Of a DNA stretch of 64,000 nucleotides, positions 10,030-19,886 are shown piece after piece. This DNA is from Roridomyces roridus (Eukaryota > Basidiomycota > Agaricomycetes > Agaricales > Mycenaceae), in NCBI GenBank assembly GCA_029378245.1, contig JARKIF010000010.1, forward strand, positions 1,488,001-1,552,000, written 5' to 3'. Both the position numbers and the translations under genes were made by a program. The notes beneath the pieces are model-generated. The model was not told where the DNA came from and ran no database searches. It saw nothing but the letters and a program-made list of their open reading frames with translations. Positions within the stretch are counted from its first letter, which is position 1. Each line of letters starts with the position of its first letter.

Positions 10030-10640
10030 CAGCAGGAGGGACTCAAAGACGAGTCCGTTTTCGAGGAGTGGCTGAAGGAGGAGCGGAAGGTCTTGATGGA
10101 CTTGAAGTCGGGGGGGCTGTTGTGAAGCCGGAGACGCTGGAAATGGAGTATGTGCAAAAGCTCATTGCATTGGAATCTGCAAAGTGCGTGATTTGTTATT
10201 TACTTGACTAATCCGCTGACGTTTCATTAGAGCCAAATCCAAGGAGCTCCGTAAGGCAGCACATCAGTCCCGCAGCGATGATGCGGCATACACCACCGCC
10301 AAGACTAAGGCTGAGATCGCTGCCCGCCATGCGAAGGAGAAGGTTGTTCAGCCGGTGCAAGAGCTTGAGCTGGCATTGGTGCTGACCCCGGAGGAACGCT
10401 GGAAGCCAGACTCCGAGCAGCGCACCAATGCGCTCAAGGATGCTCTGCAGAGAAAATATTTAGTGGCGGTGAACACGCTGGAGTCAGTCGTGGTCCAGGG
10501 TATCTTTGAGTTGACAAAGATGAATCAATCGGGGACAGGTGTGTCTCCAGACAATAAACATCCTCGTAGGCTAATTTCATTCCAGGCTATAAACTCCATA
10601 AACACATTGCCAAGTCGCTCCAGGAGGCTGTTTGAAATGC
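10030..10640 (+). pseudogene. KDZ transposase, CxC1-type, C-terminal fragment
   Basis: Conserved stretches in order are LKDESVFEEWLKEER, ETLEMEYVQKL, LVLTPEERW and GIFELTKMNQSGTG, then YKLHKHIAKSLQ. I recall these as the C-terminal helical region of KDZ transposases. Two introns splice cleanly: GTGCGTG...TTAG near 10186-10231 and GTGTGTCT...CCAG near 10539-10585. A one-base loss in the G run near 10110 shifts the frame, and in-frame TGA codons follow LQEAV and EWYT. It begins at the Copia LTR duplication and pairs with the N-terminal piece at 4287. Confidence 0.75.
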
Positions 10641-10788
10641 ACTCGAGTGGTACACCTGAGTCCACCACTTTGGACATATAGACTCGGTAATTTCCACTCT
10701 CCACTCCTGTTTGTCGTTTTGCGCTGACCTGCAGGAACCAGAGCGAGACGGAGTATAAGCTCTTGAAGACAGGTGCAAATTGATAGCA

Positions 10789-11803
10789 ACTGGTCAGGAT
10801 ATCTACATTGCCGGCATGCGGATAGGTCCTACTCTCAACAGTCTCAATGCTTTCCGAAACGAGTTGGTCCACAAGCATTGCATGCACGAAGAGATACAAT
10901 TCAAGGTGCGCTGTGGTGTCTCTTGGCTTGGCGGAACAAATCTCATCTATCCCTACAGTCCAGGCCAAACGGAGTTATGGAGAGAATGTCGATCATACCA
11001 AGTATATCTACACAACAACAATTCAGCAGCTGAGGCGTCCATGCTGTTGTTGGAACAGATACAACACTCTCCTGTGGCAAATACTTCCTATGTGTGTCCC
11101 GTATGTGTGTGGCAATGGCCGTGCATCTTCACATCGCAATCATTCCTCACCTTCTGACCAATGCGGATCATACGGTGCTATGGAAGCCATTCTACCGCAT
11201 TGCAATGTTCTGGATGCTCACAACCTGGCATCGGTCATTCTATTTTCCCTTGATATGAGACTGAACCCTGTCGCAGAACACCCCGAGGAGCAACCCCACC
11301 TCAAGGCATACTTGCCCAATGTACCCGAGCCAGATGGCTGGCTTGATATTGTGTATCTTGTGTGCTTGATAATCCTACTCCCATGTTTGGATCCACAGAA
11401 CTACGGCAACAACAGCCACCAGGCGATGAATTAGTTCAGGCTGCGGAGGTTCGCAAGACCTATGTCGGCTGGCAAAAATGGCTTTCATCCAATTACATCA
11501 TTGCGTTGCAAAGTGGTGCTGAATTGGAGTGGGAGAGGGACATTTTCAATGTGAGTACCATTCTTTGCTTGTGTACTTTGGTATATTGAAGTCCCAGGAA
11601 ATACAGGGATGTCTGCTTCACAGGTCTGCTGTCTTTAGCGCCTACCACGAATGTGAATCCACAACAAGTCCTGAGTCATACCAGAAATTCACATCCCACA
11701 AATTCAACGCCAACCTCAGCACCACGGTCAAGACATATGCGCCATCTCTGGAATTCAAATTCAAGAAGACGGACTTGACTCAGTTTTTCTTGTTCAAAGG
11801 TTG
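10789..11803 (+). pseudogene. Unrecognised gene remnant
   Basis: Plus-strand frames open in pieces: 10789-11157 (motif IYIAGMRIGPTLNSLNAF), 11160-11430 (PHLKAYLPNVPEPDGW) and 11620-11803, ending FKKTDLTQFFLFKG and a stop. Plausible introns lie between the pieces. I recognise no family and cannot connect the pieces in one frame. It may be another gene carried by the broken KDZ element, or downstream host sequence. Bases 11804-12116 show nothing recognisable. Confidence 0.25.
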
Positions 11804-12116
11804 AGAATTGGGTATTCAACAATGTATTGTACAATCCGTAGTCTAGTTTCCAATTGAAGCATGTTCGGTGTGTAGATTGAAAATCTAGGTGGCGGAATAG
11901 CTACCAAGGTGCCCATTCAATACTTGTTTGTCAATTGAGCATTTTTCAGTCACAACTCGTCCTTAGTAAACTGTCCCTCGTTGTCAAACTGGAGTCGGGG
12001 CGGCGTGACATTCTGTGACTCCGCTGCATCATGCTGCGACCAAGGGCAGGATTCCTTTTGTTGCGGCCTGTGATACCTGATAAGATGCTTTTCATGTTGA
12101 TTTCAAGTGCATTAGC

Positions 12117-12422
12117 TGTTGGAGATTGTGTTTTGGAGTGTCCGATCACATGATGATATGCATCTCCTTCTTATTGTGTTGCCCTTCATCTTCTTTCTTA
12201 TTGTTCTGATATCACTATCTCTCTTATTGTTCTGGTAGTGATCTTTCTTATTGTCTTGGTACAGATCTGGGTCTATTGTCTTTGTAGGTATATAGCTAGC
12301 TAGCTACCTTGCAATGGATCTAGGCTTTTCGCCTCCCATCTGAGACCGCTATATCAGCTCCCATCTGAGACCCCTGCCTTATCAGCACCCTATCTGAGAC
12401 CACCCTTCCCCTTATTTCAACA
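12117..12422 (+). repeat. LTR, family 2, 306 bp
   Basis: Begins TGTTGGAGATTGTG and ends CTTATTTCAACA. Same family as 1201-1500 and 2333-2632, with small indels including a duplicated tagc. Flanks TTAGC and GTGCT do not match, so the target duplication is lost or the copy is rearranged. Confidence 0.88.
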
Positions 12423-12429
12423 GTGCTGG

Positions 12430-13787
12430 CAAAGTCACGGGTGCAGTCAGATCGCTGTTGTTGATGGCAGTATGGACCAAGGCACCTAGCACTTGCATAC
12501 CGTCCAAACGCTGCTGAGGTGTGAATGCGGCCATGCGGACCGACATGCAATTCTCGTTGACCATGGATGGTAGTAAGGCCGCCGTTGTTGAGGGAACTTT
12601 TGAGCGCAAAATCCATGACCTTCCTTTCGGCCTCTATCTCGACGACGGCGTTGCCGTCTCAGGACCTGCAGGACTCATTCTTCTCGGAAGACCTCTGGCT
12701 ACCCACTTTCACTGCCCTTTATCCCCAATCCACCGGCTCCATGGCACCAGACACCCGACGATTGGCGTTACCGTGTGTCTGTGGGTTCCCCTTGCCACCC
12801 CTCCATGGGACGACGTGGGGGTGCTTTGCTCCCAAGTCTTTGCACAATCACTGGGTATATCCTAAGCTTACCTCAGGCCGCTTTGACATCCTGCTAGCTA
12901 TCTTCTTATCCTGTCATCGGCATCGTCTTCCCAAAATGCCCGATTCTCACTACGTCGGCATGTCGAACTTTTTGCAATGGACAGGGGGCTTCGGCGCTGG
13001 CGATCGTGGTCAAGGTGCGTTCCTGTGACCCTTAGCTCACATCAACGAGGCTTACCCCCTCCATTTCTCACTTTCCGGGCTGGATGGGAGCTCACCGTCG
13101 GACACACTCAAAACTGGGTTTTTCCTACCTCGGAAATCTGTTGGAATAAGAGGGCCGGAGGATGGTCCGCTCGACAAGGTCGACTAAAGGGCGACTAAGA
13201 GGAGTATATGAGAAACCAATGTATTCGGGTTCTTTCTCTCTGAGGAATAACCTCAGAGAGGGAAACTACTTATACAACATGCGGGAGCTGACTAGTAAGC
13301 TACTATGAGTATCCAAGGTCTGTTTATCTGGTATTGGTACTGCTAATGTAACTATATCAAGACGATCTGTCCCACACTGATCTTGGTACATAGATATTGT
13401 GTATGTAAACGTCCATGACAATCGCGAGAGGGGAAGGGAACCGGATACCTAACTGCCAACCCGTTCCCACCATTCAACAAAATCTGGCCTCAGCTGTACC
13501 TCAAAGATGTTTTTCATCCACCCAATATACCATTTTACATCTCCTTCGTCATATACACCGTAACAGGCTTGAATATGTCTCATGGGACCCATCCAACTCT
13601 GGCGCTGGTCCATGTGCTTCACCAACGTTATTCGGGTTTGTACATGGGTACAGAAGTCAATAATATGTGTATTAGGCCTCCTCAAGTTGACTGAGTACTT
13701 AGACAACGAGGTGCGAGACCGCGGCTGCCTGTGGGCGCCAGTGTCGAGCCGCTTCCCACGTGTGGCCCAGTAGCCTGTTTGAGCCAA
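12430..13787 (-). pseudogene. Unrecognised minus-strand ORF interrupted by an LTR
   Basis: The frame at 13480-13760 (motifs FCTHVQTRITLVKHMDQRQ and DEGDVKWYIGWMKNIFE) runs to the LTR at 13479. Removing that LTR and one AAATC copy continues it in frame through GRKNPVLSVSDGELP to a stop near 13040. A further frame at 12430-12610 (QRLDGMQVLGALVHTAI) may be a downstream exon. The aromatic-rich conserved look suggests a real protein, but I recognise no family. Alternatively it is part of another transposon. Confidence 0.35.
13139..13479 (+). repeat. Solo LTR, family 3, 341 bp, AAATC target duplication
   Basis: Begins TGTTGGAATAAG and ends CCACCATTCAACA. Perfect 5-bp duplication AAATC at 13134-13138 and 13480-13484. 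This is the complete reference copy for the truncated one at 3132-3456. Confidence 0.95.
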
Positions 13788-13880
13788 ATTTGGACCTGTC
13801 TCACCAAAATTATTCCCATGACGTCAAATCTTGACAGAATGCCATGCCCCTGGCCTCGTTCTGTTCGTACACTACGTTCC
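13746..13880 (+). repeat. Diverged inverted duplicate shared with 16450-16590
   Basis: The stretch around TTTGGACCTGTCTC, ATGACG and CTTGACAGAAT matches the reverse complement of 16450-16590 with many substitutions. Its identity is unknown; it may be remnants of one old element. Bases 13881-14371 otherwise hold no gene I can support. Confidence 0.55.
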
Positions 13881-14371
13881 TGCAGCTCATATAGTTCATA
13901 TATCCTAGATATCTACGGGCCTTGGTCCAGGTACATTTTGCGATACTTGTGGGCCTTTGCCAGGTCAGCTTGGGGGCTGTTGGCGGCTTCTCGGCAGAGG
14001 TTGGTCAAGCTCTGCTGATGTGTTTTGATGTTTTCGGAGCCTCAATTGAGGCATCATTCTTGATGGGAGACGAAATGCGATCAAATTTGATTGAAATACA
14101 CATAGAAAGGAAGATAATCAAAAAAGGCCCAATATGGAAAATATTGCTATGAATCGGCATCTCGGCAACCTGCCTATACACCCAAAAATGCCCTCAGCCG
14201 CCCATGGAAACCAAGAAACACGGTACACTCCTGCACGCAGTCCCCATCAATGCTCCTCCGCGTCCTCCAGGTCCTTGGGTGGCCACAGACTAGCTGGCAG
14301 CCCCGGCGTTCTCGGATCTGGATCTGCCTGCAGCAGCCCCGCCAATGAAAGCGCCGAGCGCCCCTTATCCT

Positions 14372-16180
14372 TCAGCGATCTGGTGCTGTGACGTAAAGCA
14401 GTAGCTGTATCTGGCGTTTCGGCGGCATTGGCGATGGGCGCAGGGTTGGCATCGGGGATGGGGGTATCCGGCGGGATGGGGGTATCCGTGGTAGTATTGG
14501 TGATGGGTGTAGGGCTGGGAATATGCTGCGTGTCAGGGACGGGCGCAGGGTTGGCGTATCCGGCGTACCGGTGCTATTGGTGACGGGTGCAGGGGTGGGA
14601 ATATGCTGCATGTCGGGGATGGGCACAGGCTGTGTATTTCCCTTGGCCCACGCGGGCTTTGGCTTCGGTCTGGCTCGCGGCTGCTCGTGCTCGATGTCCT
14701 CCATTGCCACGTCCTCCATTGCCACGTCCTCCTCTGCCAATCTAGGCTTCGTCAATCAAAGGGAATGAATCAAGAAAAAGCGCACTCACGCAATCATTCC
14801 CCGCAATACCCACGTCACATCTTCTAATGCGCGTTTCCACTCCACCCGCTGCTCGTCCGTCTCCAGCCGCTCGTGCCACCACTTTAAACACGCGATTGGG
14901 CCAAGCAAGCCATTTTGACCCGGGAGCGTCAGCGACTTCTGTTGGAGATCAGTGATTGTATCATCAATCATCGATGCACTGATGGCATGTTTGTGTCACG
15001 TTCTAATCATGTGATTGTGTTTGATGGCACCATGCCCTTGTTCCCTTTATGGCATTCCCTTTGTAGTTTCTTATTTAGGCATTCCCTTTGTCTTGGTACA
15101 CATATATACCAGCTAGAGTAGACCTGAGTCCCCAGTTTCTCACTGTTGACTCAGGTGTGTATTTCTTCTCATATTGAATAAAAGAGTTTGTCATTGTTGA
15201 CTCAGTCCACTGTGCTTCCTGTCACAACAACTTCCAGCTCCCCGAGCCCTGCTGGACCAATTCCCCATCTCGCCCGTTCGGGAGCCTCCAGTCCGGGTTG
15301 ATCGTCTTCCACCACTTCCACCAACTCTTCGAGAAGCTGTTCACCATCAGCTCGGGTGCCACGCCCAATCCAGACCTTCATCTGGTCTGGCCGATTCGTT
15401 GTCGTAAAGCCTTTGCCCTATTCGATCGTGAGTGCTGGGCTAATTACCATGCCGCCAATCGTACCTTGCCAACATCAAATCCCGTAGATTCCTCCAGCTT
15501 CCACCAGAGCTTGACCAACGCCTCCCATCCTGGCCCCATCTTGGCCGCACGTTCCATCAAATCCGCCTTCATCTCTCGCGCCCACGCAGTAGGATCCTTC
15601 TTCTCTTTCTCTTTGCCCTTCCCCTTCCGCCCAACGGTGCTTGGCTTCTCCTTTCGCTTCGGCTGCACCGGCTCCTCCTCCTGCTCACTCCCGGACTCCT
15701 TCCCCTCCTCATCCTCCTCGTCTTCATCCTCTTCATCGCTATCCCACTCATCCTGGTCATCCGTCCTCCTCTTCTTCCGCTTCCCGTGCTGCCCCGCCTC
15801 ATCCTCGCTCTTCCGTTTCATCCCCATGAATGTTGATCCGAGCCCGAGGCCCAGCGGTGCCGCAGCTCGCTGTTCTTGGCCAAATTGTTCTCGCGCGTTA
15901 GCTGCATCGGTGGTAGGCTCCGAAGACGCGCTGCACTCGATCCTCCTTGCTCAGACCCAGAAGCTCCTTGCAGAGTGGTGACGTGATCTCGCTGAGGCCC
16001 CACGTCTCCTTCGCTTTGGGTTCCTCAGCGATCTTGACGGCCGTGGCCGTGGCGAGGAGAGCCGTGCTTGGTGGGCCGAATGCAAAGCCCATCCCCTGGC
16101 CCTCCTCGTCCTCGTCCTCATCATCATCGTCACCATCGGGCTGGGGCGGCATCGGGATGAGATTGGCGAGGGTATGAGTG
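14372..16180 (-). pseudogene. KDZ-linked large protein, 5'-truncated paralogue of the gene at 37939
   Basis: Order matches the intact paralogue: NLIPMPPQPDGDDDD (there GKMIPMPAAKEG), an NNLAKNSELRH patch, an acidic Ser/Lys/Glu linker, GWEALVKLWWKLEE, then NPDWR, LPGQNGLLGPIACLKWW and LEDVTWVLRGMI. The C-terminal exon, after a GTGAGT...CTAG intron at about 14740-14795, encodes a proline-rich repetitive tail. Defects: the 5' half is missing, a one-base frameshift lies near 15355, and an LTR is inserted at 14940. Excising the LTR restores GSGSWKSLTLPG in frame. It lies on the opposite strand to the KDZ transposase at 21.7 kb, mirroring the layout of the KDZ unit at 29.8-41.4 kb. Confidence 0.75.
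14940..15229 (+). repeat. Solo LTR, 290 bp, related to the Copia LTR, ACTTC target duplication
   Basis: Begins TGTTGGAGATCAGTG and ends CCTGTCACAACA; perfect 5-bp duplication ACTTC at 14935-14939 and 15230-15234. It shares the internal motif CCCAGTTTCTCACTGTTGAC with the Copia LTR at 32-278, so it is a related family. Inserted in an exon of the KDZ-linked gene. Confidence 0.95.
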
Positions 16181-16259
16181 CACTATTCTTAATCCGGAGG
16201 TCACATGATTACAGCTTTGCTCCGGTTCAAATCAGCCCGGTGCCTTTTATTCCAGCAGT

Positions 16260-16360
16260 GAACCCACTGTTTTAATGCATTCCAACCTGGTTTAATGCAT
16301 TAAAGGCTACCCCAACTTTAATGCATTGAACCCTGGGGTAGTACCCCAGTTTAACACGAT
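16260..16360. repeat. Cluster of short palindromes
   Basis: Three copies of the palindrome AATGCATT and one GGGGTAGTACCCC palindrome occur within 100 bp. They may be the end of a small DNA element. No gene is visible in 16181-16908. Confidence 0.5.
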
Positions 16361-16908
16361 ACTATATGGGAAGGTCTTCCTGGCCACTTAAGAGGTTTTC
16401 GGTATCGGGGCAGCGATTCGGACCATGAGCAATGAAATGTAGTAGCCAGTGTGATATTCTGGACTCCTACCAGTAGAACGAGCCCCCAGTCGACCGATTC
16501 TGTCAAGTTTTGGTGTCATGAGAAATATTTTGCCGAGACAGGTCCAAAAATGGCCTGCCCGGCTAAGTTGGCCATGCGTGGGAACCATTCCCGCCTGCCA
16601 GCGCGCATTGTCGCTTTCGATTCCTGGCGATTGACCAAACGTCTAACTTCAGTACAGTGCCCCAAAGGCTTCTTATTCAAGTCATGAATGCATGTTTCGG
16701 GCTTTGTTGCCGCAGATCACACGGGAAATTGACAATGAGCACCTCACCCGAGCAGTAGGCTGTGAGCAAGCGTAGATATTGGTGGAAACAGCTGGAGCAT
16801 GATAATATTGGTCCCCCATGCATCCAAGAGCCACATGTTGGTGGGATGGCCCCTAGTGAGCCACGCGGCGGGCTCTGGTGTCAGGAGAGGACACTATGGA
16901 GCTGGGTC

Positions 16909-18338
16909 ACGTTGAAATTCAACGTAATTGCTGGTAAATATCAACAATCAACCTAATTTCCGGTGGTTTGCGGTGATTTTGATTTCACCGCAAGATTTAC
17001 GTTGATATCTAGTTCAACCTATCTTACGTTGAAAATCAACCAGCCTGTGTGAATCAGTCCGTTATGTGTATGAATCAATTTGGTACTCGAACGAGCAATA
17101 ACGACGCAATCCTAGCATCGGTCTGAAGCTGTCTGAAGCCTCAAAAGGTTGTCTCGAGCGCGTAGCGATGCCAAGCGAAAGTTGTCAAGTCATTCGGACT
17201 CCGCTCGGATCATTTTCCGACACTCACATGGCGCCGTCGATACTCATCAATGGCGTGATTTCTGTGCTTTTTTATTCCTCTTCCCTCTTCCCTCCACCAC
17301 CACATCGACGCCGTCTCAACGGCGGTGGGTCCACAGGCCTTCTGCCATCTCCTCCCTGCCCCGCGTCGTTCCTGTACCTTGCCCCTCCTGGCTGTCGGCG
17401 GCGTGCTGCGCTCCTCCGGACTCCGCCGTGGTTGTCATGCACGCTGCAAGTCTCCTCCCACTAGCACGCCGTTGCAAGCCAGCGCATCCCCTTTGTCTTG
17501 GGCTCCTACACCGCCGTCAAAGTCACCTCCAAGCTTGATGTCACTTCCGCCGCTATGCGTCTGCCGCTCCCTTGACCCTGAACGACGTCAAATGGTGCCA
17601 GTCATGGTCGACATATCCAGTGTTCTCATCTCCGCTACCCCGTCTCAAATCCTCAAGCCATCGAACCCTATTCGCAAGCTTCGAGCTCACACCGCCCAGT
17701 CCTTGAATCACATCAACTGTCATCCACGCTGTCAGGTCCAATACCGCAATTCGCAACGCCAATGCCCTCTCGCTGCCTCGTCACCCTTATTTTCCCTCCA
17801 ACCTCGCTAAGCTTTCCCACTGCTGATGATGCCAATGGTGCCGACGAAGAAGATCCCTCGAATTCGCGAAGATCTGCATACCGCGCGGTGCCCGCACTTC
17901 GGTCCATGAACCCCCCTCTCCACACATCTTGTACGTGTCCTCGCAAGTCCCTCTACGATGTCCGAATCGCCCCGGTGCTTCCGTGTCAGCGGAGTCATTC
18001 AACGTGGCCTGCACTTCGAGTACTGTGTAGCATTGCAGTGTGTACTATGTAGTTCAGAATCAATGCACTATTTTCTTCTTCCATTTGCCTGAAGTGAGGG
18101 TCCCCGAAGAGCTATCCTGCTAGGACTGACTGTTTGTTCAAATCAACGTAAGTCACGTTGCAATTCACCTGGGAGTCGATGGTACAAGAACAGTGATTTT
18201 GTCCATATCACGTTGATTTTCAACGTAGAATTCAACGTAATCTTGCAGTGGAAATCAACGTAGGCCCTGTGGAAATCAACCTAGACTGGGATGAAACCCA
18301 ACGTATGGTAAAGTGAAATTTACGTTGAATTTCAACGT
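16909..18338. mobile_element. Candidate non-autonomous DNA element with palindromic ends
   Basis: The left end (16909) reads ACGTTGAAATTCAACGTAAT; the right end, reverse-complemented, reads ACGTTGAAATTCAACGTAAA. Further AACGT/ACGTT motifs cluster inside each end (16910-17040 and 18140-18338), as subterminal transposase-binding repeats would. The middle (17150-18050) has broken plus-strand frames rich in Pro, Ser and Arg that I cannot assign; they may be a captured gene fragment. No target duplication could be found, and no transposase is present. Bases 18339-18906 show nothing recognisable. Confidence 0.5.
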
Positions 18339-18948
18339 ACCCTACCCTCCCAGAGGGAAAGGGACGGCAGGCTAGGGCGGCGACACTGTTCAGCGCTCGA
18401 GATCGACTGGAGACAGTCGGGGAGTCGACGTTGGGGCTTTTCAATGCTCAGAGGGCGTATTGAAAGCCGGGAGATAAGGCAGATGTACCGAAAAAGTGCG
18501 GGAAAGTGACGCCGAGGGCCATAAACAGCCAAAATAAGGAAGTGCAAGGTTGAGAAGGTCATAATATTGCATTTAAAGACGGTTGGATGCACTGGGACAC
18601 ATGTGGCGGTCATGTTTCGATGTGGTAGAAAAGCGTGCAAAACACATGTGATGGCGAGCCCCAGCACGAAGCCGTGACAGGGTGTACAGAGAAGGTGAGC
18701 AGGGATATTTGAGAAGAAGGGTCCATGTACGCACCGTGGTAGTCATTCACGCTGTCGCGGTCCCTCATCCCCTCCAAAAATCTCGGCACTTCCGGTGTGC
18801 GCTAATTGGGGCTGCGGAGCGATTGATTCCAGCGACGGGAAGCCAGGACGGCTAAAAGCATATAAATACCAGTAATAGCCTGCCTAGACCGTGCTTACAG
18901 ACTGTGCAGAGTGTTGAAGGTCCTTCTGGGAGTTCCCTTCACACTATC

Positions 18949-19024
18949 GGCAGAATAGCTCAGTTGGTTAAAGAGCATCTCGAATATACTGAGAAGGTCG
19001 CAGGTTCGAATCCTGCTTCAGCCA
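18949..19024 (+). tRNA. tRNA-like Pol III gene in the left LTR of the TRIM
   Basis: It folds as a 76-nt cloverleaf: acceptor GGCAGAA against TTCAGCC (6 of 7 pairs), D stem GCTC/GAGC, anticodon stem TCTCG/TGAGA, T stem GCAGG/CCTGC and discriminator A. A box TAGCTCAGTTGG and B box GGTTCGAATCC match the Pol III consensus exactly. TTTT follows at once as a Pol III terminator, still inside the LTR. The anticodon loop is AATATAC (nominal anticodon TAT) with A in place of the invariant U33, so it is probably not a translating tRNA. Confidence 0.8.
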
Positions 19025-19034
19025 TTTTCCAACA

Positions 19035-19052
19035 TGGTAGCAGCAACTACCA
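19035..19052 (+). other. Primer-binding site of the TRIM
   Basis: TGGTAGCAGC directly abuts the left LTR. It is complementary to a tRNA 3' end of the form GCTGCTACCA, which fits initiator tRNA-Met. This differs from the half-tRNA site of the Copia element at 9541. Confidence 0.75.
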
Positions 19053-19145
19053 GATGTAAGACGAGTAGCGACCGCATTCTGGCCAGTGCCTAGGAAAATG
19101 GTGCCCCCCTTTGTGAGATCCCAAAGAGCCAATAGTGTTCGGGTT

Positions 19146-19154
19146 CCGGGGGAG
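19146..19154 (+). other. Polypurine tract of the TRIM
   Basis: CCGGGGGAG directly precedes the right LTR. The same string, CCGGGGGAG followed by TGTTG, precedes the Copia-family LTR at 32, which hints that the Copia machinery could mobilise the TRIM. Confidence 0.75.
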
Positions 19155-19191
19155 TGTTGAAGGTCCTTCTGGGAGTTCCCTTCACACTATC

Positions 19192-19267
19192 GGCAGAATA
19201 GCTCAGTTGGTTAAAGAGCATCTCGAATATACTGAGAAGGTCGCAGGTTCGAATCCTGCTTCAGCCA
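19192..19267 (+). tRNA. tRNA-like Pol III gene in the right LTR of the TRIM
   Basis: Identical to 18949-19024, including both promoter boxes and the T run after the 3' end. Confidence 0.8.
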
Positions 19268-19282
19268 TTTTCCAACACAGAG

Positions 19283-19886
19283 TTTGAAGACGATACCAGA
19301 AAAACTAGGTCCGAGACAAAGGTGACGATCCGACGCGCTAAGCGCTGGAATTCACTACTTCAGTCGCAATGTTGGCCAGTATGGTGGAGGTTGGGGTGGA
19401 AAGGGTAGCCTAATCGTTGGTCAAAAGATAGCCCGGGGTCCGCTGAGTGTAAGAAGTGCCATAGGTACCGGATTGGTGGGTGGTCGTCGAGAAAGAGCGA
19501 GTCAAATGCAAGCGATGCCAGTGCCAAATTAAGAAATCACGTGTTTCAGGCTGTTGCCCCGGTCCTCGACAAGCACAGCATCACGTCAACTACGTCAATC
19601 AAGTCCAAATTCAGTTTGCGACGAGCCATATACATCCCTTTCAATATGCAACTACGACCAAGCAAGAATATTCGACCCACAGGCTTGTATGGACCAAGTG
19701 GCCAGGTAGCCTGTGCGGCCAGGTGGGGGGTCTCATATAGTAAATTAACTGTACCAGCTGCTTCAAGGTGCATGCCAAGTTGTGAGACTGGGCTGGGATT
19801 CAATACGTCGAGTCGAGAGAATCACACAGTAGCACATTTTTCCCAATCAAATATATTTGGTGTATGTAGGGTGCGAGTACGGCTAT
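19283..19886. other. No recognisable gene
   Basis: Only short frames without conserved motifs or credible introns are visible on either strand. Confidence 0.5.

Larger units (their letters stand above)
18912..19277 (+). mobile_element. Intact TRIM with tRNA-bearing LTRs
   Basis: A 366-bp element: LTR 18912-19034, internal region 19035-19154, LTR 19155-19277. The two 123-bp LTRs are identical by eye, and both start TGTTGAAGG and end TTTTCCAACA. A perfect 5-bp target duplication, CAGAG, lies at 18907-18911 and 19278-19282. A primer-binding site follows the first LTR and a polypurine tract precedes the second. The 120-bp internal region has no coding capacity, so the element must borrow its enzymes. 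LTR identity implies recent insertion. The gene-in-LTR design recalls plant Cassandra elements, which carry 5S rRNA in their LTRs. Confidence 0.93.

Noticed and set aside
9687..10211. Open reading frames across the Copia LTR duplication
   Set aside because: They are translations of non-coding LTR sequence and arise from the 174-bp tandem repeat.
18949..19267. Two ordinary chromosomal tRNA genes in tandem
   Set aside because: Each lies inside an LTR of a complete TRIM with target duplication, primer site and polypurine tract, and the anticodon loop lacks the invariant U33. They are better explained as LTR components.
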